A stretch of DNA of 6,903 nt. Origin: Candidatus Roizmanbacteria bacterium (lineage in GTDB: Bacteria > Patescibacteriota > Microgenomatia > UBA1406 > GWC2-37-13). Of this stretch, positions 1 through 6,006 are shown piece after piece. The stretch lies in assembly GCA_013334845.1 (NCBI GenBank), contig JAAXWV010000069.1, positions 1 through 6,903 on the forward strand, given 5' to 3'. The position numbers and the translations under genes were made by a program. The first letter of the stretch is position 1, and every line of letters begins with the position of its first letter. Below the pieces are notes generated by a model, which saw only the letters and a program-made list of their open reading frames with translations, ran no database searches and was not told the origin of the DNA.

Positions 1-1683
1 GAGTTTTTTTCCTTCCTTCTGTTTCTCAAGTAGCTTTCGTTTCCTTCCGACGTCACCTGCTCCTACTACCTTACTATTATGAATCAATACGTCTTTTCTG
101 AAGGGAGAGATGCGTTCACTGGCAATTATTTTCCCCTTATATTGAGCCTGAATTTTAATTTCATACTGCTGTCTCGGGATGACTTCCCGCAATTTTTTTA
201 CGAGCTCGTTTCCTTTTTCAAACGAACGTTCCTGGACAACTACCTCAGAAAACTCCTCAATCGGATCACCATTTAAGAGAATGGAGAGCTTGTCTGCTTT
301 GACCTGATCATAACGAAGAAGCTCCCAGTCGAGCGAGGCATAACCGGAAGTCACACTCTTGAGATTATCAAAAAAGTCAGAAATCATCTCAGATAGCGGC
401 ATCTCATAAATAATGGAGATTTGATTTTTATTATCCATCGTCACAAAAGTTCCTCGATAACTCTCACACAACTGCATGATTCCGCCAAGATACTCCTGGG
501 GAGTAAAGATCATAATTTTCACCACCGGTTCTTGATAGAATCCATCAATAAACGGATACTCTACCTGGGGAGGAGTAAGTACAAGGCTCAACCCGAATTC
601 ACGCTCAAGCCGTTCTCGCACGACATCAGCATGGAGAAGACCAAGGAAGCCGACACGGAATCCCGGCCCCAATGCCTGACTGTAAATAGGGGAAAAGTCG
701 AGTGCAGAATCGTTGAGGTATAATTTCTCAAGTGCTTTCTTTAAGTTGAGATAATCTGCGTTGTCCGTCGTAAACATTGAGGCATAAACCATTGGTTTCA
801 CCTGCTTATATCCGGAAAGGGGAGGGATATGTGATTTTTCGTCGATGAGAGTATCTCCCACTCGCACCTCATGAATATCTTTAAGATTGGTGACAATATA
901 GCCTATCTGTCCGGGAGTCAGCTCTCCGCTAGGGGAGAGTTCAGGCAAAAAAGTACCTACTTCTGTCACCTCAATCGAAATATTTGTAGCAGCTAATTTT
1001 ACCTTTGCACCTTTCTTAATACTTCCCTCGAACACGCGTCCAAAAGCAATCACCCCCCGGTGAGTATCGTAATAGGAGTCAAACACGAGTGCCTGAAGAT
1101 CAGTATAGGTAACTGACTGCGTTTCCCGTGGCGGAGGAACCTGATCAATCACAGCACGAAGCAGTTCTTCAACATTGAGTCCCGTTTTGGCCGATATCTT
1201 AAATACTTCTTCTTCACGTATTCCAAGAAAATCCACCAACTGTTGAATAGTTTTTTCTGTCTGCGCCTGAGGAAGGTCTATTTTATTCACCACAGGGATG
1301 ATGGTAAGATTCTTTTCAATGGCCTTGTAGGCATTCGCGATCGTCTGCGCCTGAATGCCTTTAGTCGCATCAACAAGGAGGATTGCCCCTTCTACACAGG
1401 CAAGCGTACGATCTACCTCGTAGGAAAAATCCACATGTCCGGGGGTATCGATAAGATTGAGGATGAATTCCTGTCCATTGTGAGGATATTGCATACGTAC
1501 CGGCGCAAGCTTGATGGTGATTCCGCGTTCACGTGAGATCGGGTTCCGATCAAGCATCTGCTCTTCATGAGAACCGGCCTTTACGAGACCGGTAATCTCT
1601 AACAAACGGTCTGCAAGAGTAGACTTACCGTGGTCAATGTGAGCAATAATGGCGAAATTGCGGATCTGCGATTGTGTTATCAT
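1..1683 (-). CDS. lepA: Elongation factor 4 (LepA), 3' end cut by window edge
   Basis: Ribosome-associated translational GTPase of the LepA/EF-4 family, a cytoplasmic protein related to EF-G and implicated in back-translocation and ribosome biogenesis. The frame is open for 561 codons without a stop and leaves the window. The family is about 600 residues, so only the C-terminal tail is missing. GTPase motifs in order: P-loop AHIDHGKST (14-22), switch I RERGITIK (51-58), DTPGHVDF (79-86), NKIDLP (133-138), then SAKTG. Domain II, the EF-G-like domains (GFLGLLH motif) and the LepA-specific C-terminal domain follow, the last ending in RKRKLLEKQKEGKK. The start is ATG at 1683 because the glycine-rich P-loop sits at the usual distance and AGGAG lies 4 nt upstream. 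Oddities are GPGFRVGFLGLLHADV instead of the usual GFGFRCGFLGLLHMEI, and a longer loop before the terminal RKRK. Identification is firm. Confidence 0.96.
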   Translation of the reverse strand, partial: MITQSQIRNFAIIAHIDHGKSTLADRLLEITGLVKAGSHEEQMLDRNPISRERGITIKLAPVRMQYPHNGQEFILNLIDTPGHVDFSYEVDRTLACVEGAILLVDATKGIQAQTIANAYKAIEKNLTIIPVVNKIDLPQAQTEKTIQQLVDFLGIREEEVFKISAKTGLNVEELLRAVIDQVPPPRETQSVTYTDLQALVFDSYYDTHRGVIAFGRVFEGSIKKGAKVKLAATNISIEVTEVGTFLPELSPSGELTPGQIGYIVTNLKDIHEVRVGDTLIDEKSHIPPLSGYKQVKPMVYASMFTTDNADYLNLKKALEKLYLNDSALDFSPIYSQALGPGFRVGFLGLLHADVVRERLEREFGLSLVLTPPQVEYPFIDGFYQEPVVKIMIFTPQEYLGGIMQLCESYRGTFVTMDNKNQISIIYEMPLSEMISDFFDNLKSVTSGYASLDWELLRYDQVKADKLSILLNGDPIEEFSEVVVQERSFEKGNELVKKLREVIPRQQYEIKIQAQYKGKIIASERISPFRKDVLIHNSKVVGAGDVGRKRKLLEKQKEGKKL

Positions 1684-1687
1684 GAAG

Positions 1688-1692
1688 CTCCT
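1688..1692 (-). promoter_or_regulatory. Shine-Dalgarno AGGAG of lepA
   Basis: AGGAG on the minus strand lies 4 nt before the lepA ATG (1683). It is the only strong ribosome binding site in the window; the other genes start without one. It supports the chosen LepA start. Confidence 0.7.
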
Positions 1693-1702
1693 ATTTTACC
1701 TT

Positions 1703-1718
1703 TTTATAGGCTGTTATA
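1703..1718 (-). promoter_or_regulatory. Candidate -10 boxes for lepA
   Basis: Two -10-like hexamers lie in the 128-nt gap before lepA: TATAAC (1713-1718) and TATAAA (1703-1708). Either would give a short leader of about 12 to 23 nt that still contains the AGGAG. Neither has a recognisable -35 at 16-18 nt, so this is a weak call based on position and hexamer match only. The rest of the gap (1684-1811) holds a pyrimidine-rich tract and a small inverted repeat, and no gene. Confidence 0.3.
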
Positions 1719-1772
1719 CAAGTCGGAGAGGAAAGTAGAGAAGAGAGGCCAGATCAAAAATTAGGAATGGTA

Positions 1773-1787
1773 GATCCTGAGTGGATC
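1773..1787 (-). repeat. Small inverted repeat GATCC-N5-GGATC after the four-helix gene
   Basis: A perfect 5-bp stem with a 5-nt loop, 25 nt downstream of the stop of the four-helix membrane protein. On the minus strand the nearest T run (TTTTT) begins about 12 nt after the stem, so it is at best a poor intrinsic terminator. It may simply be chance. Confidence 0.25.
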
Positions 1788-1811
1788 AAAGCGTAAAAAC
1801 TATCGTGTATC

Positions 1812-2354
1812 CTATCTCGAAAAGTAGTGTCGTTTCGTGTATATGTAAAGTACCGCCCAAACGGTGCATAGAATATAAGCCAAGTTAATGCCTACAAATA
1901 CTGTTTTTATTGAACTGAGATAAGTAGGATTTTGATATTGTGCAGCCAGATGGAGCCCAATTATGCTCTCAATTTTGTTTACGGGAGAAAAGAAGACTTG
2001 TAGAGTGGTTGGGAGTAGCATGAGAATAGGTATCATCCGGGAAGCAATAAACACTTTCCATCCCCACGTATACTTTTTAAAAAACGCGATCACAATAGCT
2101 ATCTCTATTGCTAGAAACGATATATTTACTCCTGTTGAAAAGGGCGGGTTGAGCTGGATTCCATATAACTTCATTGGAGCCAATAATGTGCTGATGTTGA
2201 GAATGGTCGATAGTATGATGTAAATACTTAAAACAGATAGGAATTTAATCCCGAGAGGCATCTCTACTAGAAAGGACCAAAAACGAGTCAATGCAGATAT
2301 ATTTAAGGGATAAATTGATCTCCTTGTTTTTATACGATGCTGTATTTTACTCAT
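1812..2354 (-). CDS. Four-helix integral membrane protein, function unknown
   Basis: A 180-residue protein that I cannot assign to a family. A basic, probably cytoplasmic N-terminus (KTRR at 9-12, about 35 residues) precedes four predicted membrane segments at roughly 36-58, 74-93, 100-122 and 149-172. It ends in a short basic tail (TKRHYFSR). Loop lengths and the basic residues suggest both ends are inside. There are no obvious catalytic motifs and only one cysteine (C163). The ATG at 2354 is 14 nt after the TAG of the DcrB/PsbP-like gene and lacks a good Shine-Dalgarno sequence, so it is probably translated from the same transcript. It is the last gene before the lepA promoter region. It is likely a real gene, because the frame is long, has a coherent membrane topology and fits the gene row exactly. 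Confidence 0.75.
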   Translation of the reverse strand: MSKIQHRIKTRRSIYPLNISALTRFWSFLVEMPLGIKFLSVLSIYIILSTILNISTLLAPMKLYGIQLNPPFSTGVNISFLAIEIAIVIAFFKKYTWGWKVFIASRMIPILMLLPTTLQVFFSPVNKIESIIGLHLAAQYQNPTYLSSIKTVFVGINLAYILCTVWAVLYIYTKRHYFSR

Positions 2355-2368
2355 ATAATTCCAGAATT

Positions 2369-2956
2369 CTACCTTGTCAAACTGGCAATAATTTCTTTCA
2401 TAATCGTATCAATTTCCTGTATCGTTGTTTCTTTTTCTAATGGATCCCAAATTGCATTAACTACATAGGCTTGGGTACCTTTTGCAAAAATATCCTGTCT
2501 GACATTTACTTGGCGAGTGCCGGTAATAAAATAGCCGTCAAGGTGACGAAGTGTGTATGTTTTATTGGTAATAGTATCATCTTTTTTTATCGTCCAGGTG
2601 TTAATGCTTGAAACAAAATTACGAATAACCGTGTCACTGAAATTTTTAAAATTTCCGTCTGCGAGCTCTGCTTTGCCTATCAGAACTGTCGGCTTAATAT
2701 CAGTGATGCCATCTTTCACGTACTTATGGACAATGTTACTTTGAGTAGAGATTTCCTCAGACCAGCCTGTGGGGAGGCTCATGGAAAGTGGAGCGGTAGC
2801 TGCCGCCGCTTTTGGTCGCATCTTACTTTCTTTTTTACCGGTATATGAAACAAGATAATAACCAATACTTAGTGCTAAAAAAATGGGCAAAGCAATAAGT
2901 AGAGAGATTACAAGTTTAGATTTAAAAAACCGGATAGTCCTTGTTTTTATTTTCAT
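2369..2956 (-). CDS. Membrane-anchored extracytoplasmic protein, possibly DcrB/PsbP-like
   Basis: A 195-residue protein with a basic N-terminus (KIKTRTIRFFKSK), one hydrophobic segment at about 15-38 and no lipobox or evident cleavage site, so it is probably an uncleaved N-in/C-out anchor. An alanine-rich linker (49-55) leads to a domain of about 140 residues. That domain opens with SLPTGWSEE (60-68) and ends with an amphipathic helix (IQEIDTIMKEIIASL). An opening of the form 'LPxGW', strands carrying a conserved-looking VLIGKAEL, and a final helix resemble the PsbP/DcrB (DUF1795-like) fold. That assignment is pattern recognition, not proof. The start is 3 nt after the pyruvate kinase TAA with no Shine-Dalgarno sequence, which implies translational coupling. 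Its role is unknown; the following membrane protein may be a partner. Confidence 0.75.
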   Translation of the reverse strand: MKIKTRTIRFFKSKLVISLLIALPIFLALSIGYYLVSYTGKKESKMRPKAAAATAPLSMSLPTGWSEEISTQSNIVHKYVKDGITDIKPTVLIGKAELADGNFKNFSDTVIRNFVSSINTWTIKKDDTITNKTYTLRHLDGYFITGTRQVNVRQDIFAKGTQAYVVNAIWDPLEKETTIQEIDTIMKEIIASLTR

Positions 2957-2959
2957 AAT

Positions 2960-4390
2960 TTACGCTACTGTTGCAATTTGAAGGGTAGATGCTCCGCCCT
3001 GGACACCCCATACATCTCCGTGGAGTACTATCACTTTTTCCCCTGCTTTTAAATATTCTTCTTGAACAAGATGATGAAGGGCCGTAGCGATATCTTCCGG
3101 GACAATTTGAGCGTGTTCCGGTTTATCATATACGACTGGGACAACACCAAAATTGATAGTCAAACTATCGCTAACTTCTTTTGAAGGGGTAACCGCATAA
3201 ATGGGCGTATTAGGGCGATATCGAGAAAGCATTCGCACCGTTTTTCCTGTCTGACTAAATACCACAAACCCTTTAATATGATCCTGGAGCTGGGCAAGCT
3301 GGAGAAATAAATTGTATGCTGCATCAGTGAGCATAGCTGTCTGATCGGTCATTTCATAGTGATAGAGCAATCGATGATCACGCATAAACTTATGTTCGTT
3401 ATACTGAGCAGTTTTACTCATAAGTTCTACCGTTTTGAGAGGATACGTGCCGGTAGCAGTTTCGCCGGAAAGCATCACAGCATCGGTAAGATCATAGGTT
3501 GCATTTGCAATATCGGAGACCTCAGCGCGAGTAGGGAAGGGGTTATCAATCATACTCTGGAGCATCTGAGTAGCTGTAATAACCGGAATGCCCTTTCGTA
3601 CTGATTTTTCGATAATTACTTTCTGATAATAGGGGACTTGCTCTATGGGAAGCTCTACACCTAAATCGCCACGGGCCACCATAATGGCATCTGTCTCGGC
3701 AATAATGCCATCAAGATTCTCCAGTGCCTTTTGTGTCTCGATTTTTGCAACCATCTTTCCATTGACTCCGTGTTTTTTCATTTCCCGACGCGTCACAAGA
3801 AGATCTTCAACCGATCGTACAAATGATAAAGCAACAAAGTCAACCTCATTCTTAGCGGCCAATTTAAGTCCGTCAAAATCGCGTTCTACCAGAACGGGAA
3901 AGGGGAAATCAGCACCGGGAATATTGAGTGATTTTCGATGTTTAAGTACCCCATGAGAAAGAGAACGCAGATATGTCTTATCTTCCTTTTTTACAAATTC
4001 GAAGCTAAATGCACCATCGTCAGCTAAAATCTGCTGTCCATCGGCCAAGTGTTGAATTATCTCAGGGTGTGAAATACTGAAGCCTTTTTCCTGTTTCATA
4101 TGGGATTCGGGTCCAAAGACAAGCAACTCACCTTCACTTACCTCAATCGACTCCACTGGCATATTGATACGAATTTCCGGCCCTTGCAGATCAATGAGTG
4201 TGCCTACTGATCGGCCGAGACGAGCCGCTACTTCATTTACTCGAATAATGCGGTCGTTGTGCCATTCAACGGTATTATGTTTAAAATTGAAGCGGAAAAT
4301 ATTCACTCCAGCCTGAATCAAGTTTTCAATCATTTCGGGAGAATCGCTCGCCGGACCGATGGTTGCCACAATCTTAGTAAGTTTTTTCAT
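2960..4390 (-). CDS. pyk: Pyruvate kinase
   Basis: Converts phosphoenolpyruvate and ADP to pyruvate and ATP, the last step of glycolysis, in the cytoplasm. It has 476 residues, the normal bacterial length. Motifs in order: TKIVATIGPAS (5-15); R33 and N35 in RFNFKH; DLQGPEIR (67-74); B domain about 76-160, closed by the NIPG motif; FVALSFVR (185-192); catalytic K216 and metal ligand E218 in AKIE; metal ligand D242 in ARGDLG; ATQML (272-276); SGETATGTYP; and a C-terminal domain ending in a GG-containing version of the usual allosteric/C-terminal motif. The potassium site is altered. The canonical NFSHG serine is K37 and the canonical DT of DTKGPE is D67-L68, while E72 is kept. The start is ATG at 4390, with no Shine-Dalgarno sequence and a -10 box 8 nt upstream. 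The gene is followed within 3 nt by the DcrB/PsbP-like gene. Confidence 0.97.
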   Translation of the reverse strand: MKKLTKIVATIGPASDSPEMIENLIQAGVNIFRFNFKHNTVEWHNDRIIRVNEVAARLGRSVGTLIDLQGPEIRINMPVESIEVSEGELLVFGPESHMKQEKGFSISHPEIIQHLADGQQILADDGAFSFEFVKKEDKTYLRSLSHGVLKHRKSLNIPGADFPFPVLVERDFDGLKLAAKNEVDFVALSFVRSVEDLLVTRREMKKHGVNGKMVAKIETQKALENLDGIIAETDAIMVARGDLGVELPIEQVPYYQKVIIEKSVRKGIPVITATQMLQSMIDNPFPTRAEVSDIANATYDLTDAVMLSGETATGTYPLKTVELMSKTAQYNEHKFMRDHRLLYHYEMTDQTAMLTDAAYNLFLQLAQLQDHIKGFVVFSQTGKTVRMLSRYRPNTPIYAVTPSKEVSDSLTINFGVVPVVYDKPEHAQIVPEDIATALHHLVQEEYLKAGEKVIVLHGDVWGVQGGASTLQIATVA

Positions 4391-4398
4391 AAGCTTTC

Positions 4399-4407
4399 AT
4401 TATATCA
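4399..4407 (-). promoter_or_regulatory. Extended -10 promoter (TGATATAAT) giving near-leaderless pyk mRNA
   Basis: The 25-nt gap between the two-helix gene and pyk contains a perfect TATAAT (4399-4404) preceded by TGA, which makes a TGN extended -10. Initiation about 7 nt downstream of the box would fall near 4392, leaving roughly 2 nt before the ATG at 4390. No -35 match is seen at 16-18 nt and there is no Shine-Dalgarno sequence. The box match is direct. Leaderless initiation is inferred from spacing. Confidence 0.6.
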
Positions 4408-4415
4408 AATTACCC

Positions 4416-4703
4416 TCAGTTAACCTGCCTTTTTGCAGTCGCGCGTTTTTGAAGAATAGGGTAGAAGTACATATAAATTCCTGTTACTGCCATAGTGACT
4501 AACAGAATAGTGAAGAGTGGACTTACATTATTATGAACGTATCGCATGGCTCCAAGATCAATAAAAGGCAAAAATTTTGTGGTGACAAATGAATACTTTA
4601 AGAGGATGCCAGTCGTGCCCATTATGATGGTAGTGATAGAAATAACAAACATGAGAACTCTATGGATTTTTTTCGACCAAAGATAAAATATAGTGAATGT
4701 CAT
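4416..4703 (-). CDS. Small two-helix membrane protein with H-x16-TG repeats, candidate haem or PepSY-TM-like partner of cytochrome b5
   Basis: A 95-residue protein with two membrane helices, about 14-36 and 57-81, and a basic C-terminal tail (KRATAKR). The N-terminal segment WSKKIHRVLMF followed by MGTTGILL looks like the first helix of PepSY-associated or cytochrome b561-like membrane proteins ('lHr...TGlll'). The two helices share a spacing: H14 is 17 residues before T31-G32, and H57 is 17 residues before T74-G75. This suggests an internal duplication or a common helix design. Basic residues place H14 near the cytoplasmic face and H57 near the outer face. Its ATG is 2 nt after the stop of the cytochrome b5 gene, so the two are translationally coupled and probably work together. 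Haem binding is inference. The gene ends in TGA. Confidence 0.75.
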   Translation of the reverse strand: MTFTIFYLWSKKIHRVLMFVISITTIIMGTTGILLKYSFVTTKFLPFIDLGAMRYVHNNVSPLFTILLVTMAVTGIYMYFYPILQKRATAKRQVN

Positions 4704-4705
4704 AA

Positions 4706-5185
4706 TTATTTACCTGTCGGCACAGGGCCGTTCACATCTCCAATGTACAACGGTGAAAGCTCCTCGTCTGCCATGCTGGAATGCGATCCTCTTCCACCTT
4801 TTGTCATATATGCGGTGGTTGCATCTTGTCCACAATATGTGGCGATGTTTCTTCTTCCTCCTGGATGCTGTTCAACATAACTTGTGAGATCATATACCTT
4901 ATTATTAATAATAAACCAACAATCTTGTAAACTCGAATGTTTAGCTACCACGTCAGCGGTTAATAATGGCGTATTATTTACAGGAACTGGCGTAGATGTT
5001 AGCTGAGTATTGCTGTCCGCTGTAATGACATTTACGGCTTTCTGACGAGAGGAAAGAGAAGGGGAAGGAGTGGGCACTGCCCTCTGAATCTGTTCATTTT
5101 GCTTCTGATAATCCATCACGTAGTATATCGTGAGCAGTACTACAAATATCGAAACAGTTATCCCCCAGATTATTTCTTTTCTCAT
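4706..5185 (-). CDS. Membrane-anchored extracytoplasmic cytochrome b5 domain protein
   Basis: A 159-residue protein: short N-terminus, one membrane segment (about 5-24), a flexible linker rich in Pro/Thr/Ser (PTPSPSLSS and TSTPVPVNNTP, about 36-73), then a complete cytochrome b5 haem-binding domain (about 74-151). Landmarks are the VVAKHSSLQDCWFIINNKVYDLT region (79-101), HPGG (107-110), GQDAT (119-123), HSSMA (135-139) and the closing YIGDV. H107 and H135 are the expected axial haem ligands. Their spacing of 28 residues is slightly longer than in vertebrate b5, owing to a glycine-rich insertion (TKGGRGS). Topology places the domain outside the membrane. C89 and C118 could pair as a disulfide there. 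The likely role is one-electron transfer at the cell surface; donor and acceptor are unknown. It is followed 2 nt later by the two-helix membrane protein. Confidence 0.92.
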   Translation of the reverse strand: MRKEIIWGITVSIFVVLLTIYYVMDYQKQNEQIQRAVPTPSPSLSSRQKAVNVITADSNTQLTSTPVPVNNTPLLTADVVAKHSSLQDCWFIINNKVYDLTSYVEQHPGGRRNIATYCGQDATTAYMTKGGRGSHSSMADEELSPLYIGDVNGPVPTGK

Positions 5186-5192
5186 ATCAAAA

Positions 5193-5198
5193 ATGCTA
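5193..5198 (-). promoter_or_regulatory. Candidate -10 (TAGCAT) just upstream of the cytochrome b5 gene
   Basis: The 33-nt gap after the permease has TAGCAT, which matches TATAAT at 4 of 6 positions including the important 1, 2 and 6. Initiation 7 nt downstream would fall about 1 nt before the ATG at 5185, as in the pyk promoter. There is no -35 and no TGN. A small inverted repeat CAATT-N3-AATTG (5199-5211) abuts it upstream. This is a weak call. Confidence 0.3.
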
Positions 5199-5218
5199 CA
5201 ATTACCAATTGAACACGA

Positions 5219-5995
5219 TCACACAATATCTGCAAATATCCCTTCCATCTTCTTGAAAAAGAGATAAGCGATGCCAAATACAGCAAACGAAACGAGTACA
5301 CCGATCCCGAGGCCTGTCCAATTAATCTGCCCGGAACCCAAAAGCACTTCCCGATAAGCATTGATGAATACCGACATCGGGTTGAATTTAAATATCCAAC
5401 GATATCTTTCGGGAAAAAATTCTGTTGCATAGATAACAGGGGTTAGATAAAACCAGAGAGTAAGTACAAGATTGAATAGGTATTGTACATCACGATAAAG
5501 CAGATTGGCGGCAGAAAGGAAAAGTGACAAGCCTAAAGTGAAAATAAACTGTATTAACAGAATCGGAAAGAACATGAGCATTGTCAATTTGAAAGGCATT
5601 TGAAAAAAAATCATAAGTGCGAGAAATACTCCAATCGATAGAAGCATATCAAAACCTTTTGCCAATATGGTGGAAATAATAAGTATTTCACGGGGAAAAT
5701 ATATTTTCTTAATAAGTGCTGAATTTTCCGTGAGAGCGCTCATTGAACTACCCAGCGATAGAGCAAAAAATGTCCAAGGAAGAAGACCGGCGTATAAAAA
5801 AACAGGGTAAGGAATTCCAATATTCTGGATGCGCATAATGTGAGAAAAAACAAAGCTCATGATGAGCATTTGGAAAAACGGATTGAGTACAATCCAGAAA
5901 AAGCCCAGAAATGACTGCTTGTACCGGGCCTTTATCTCCCGCAATGTGAGATGCTTGATCAGTTCCCAGTGTTTTATAAATGTAATTATTATCAT
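5219..5995 (-). CDS. ABC-2 type polysaccharide export permease (Wzm/TagG-like)
   Basis: Membrane subunit of an ABC exporter for undecaprenyl-linked polysaccharide or a similar glycopolymer. It has 258 residues, normal for the family, with about six membrane helices. Family landmarks visible: the N-terminal interface segment LTLREIKARYKQSFLGFFW (16-34), LNPFFQ (37-42), the LPWTFF helix (72-77), LIKKIYFPREIL (94-105), and NLLYRDVQYLFN followed by FYLTPVIY (164-189). It ends in a last helix and a short tail. Its ATG is 11 nt after the stop of the ATPase gene, with no Shine-Dalgarno sequence, so the two are one operon and form one transporter. The substrate cannot be named, because no glycosyltransferase or sugar-nucleotide gene is in view. 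The gene ends in TGA. Confidence 0.93.
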   Translation of the reverse strand: MIIITFIKHWELIKHLTLREIKARYKQSFLGFFWIVLNPFFQMLIMSFVFSHIMRIQNIGIPYPVFLYAGLLPWTFFALSLGSSMSALTENSALIKKIYFPREILIISTILAKGFDMLLSIGVFLALMIFFQMPFKLTMLMFFPILLIQFIFTLGLSLFLSAANLLYRDVQYLFNLVLTLWFYLTPVIYATEFFPERYRWIFKFNPMSVFINAYREVLLGSGQINWTGLGIGVLVSFAVFGIAYLFFKKMEGIFADIV

Positions 5996-6006
5996 ATTAT
6001 AATATT

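Noticed and set aside
79..1536. Several plus-strand open frames opposite lepA (79-276, 421-723, 1243-1536).
   Set aside because: They lie antisense to an intact, motif-complete lepA and resemble no protein family.
2352..2380. TTGACA-N17-TATATG on the minus strand, resembling a full promoter for the four-helix gene.
   Set aside because: The TATATG overlaps the start codon, so transcription would begin inside the gene with no nearby downstream Met. TTGACA is coding sequence (Leu-Thr) of the previous gene.
1963..4880. Plus-strand open frames opposite the membrane protein, pyk and cytochrome genes.
   Set aside because: Each is antisense to a well-supported gene, lacks a ribosome binding site and shows no family motif.
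4416..5221. Possible use of UGA as a sense codon (recoded CPR lineage).
   Set aside because: TGA terminates both the permease and the two-helix gene at family-appropriate lengths, and no in-frame TGA is needed anywhere in lepA or pyk.
5182..5430. A minus-strand frame of 82 codons overlapping the 3' part of the permease gene.
   Set aside because: It is out of frame with the permease, which has clear family motifs through the same stretch, and its own product is not protein-like.
5996..6001. TATAAT directly abutting the permease ATG.
   Set aside because: A start site 7 nt downstream would fall within the coding region and no alternative Met follows. The 11-nt gap is simply AT-rich within an operon.
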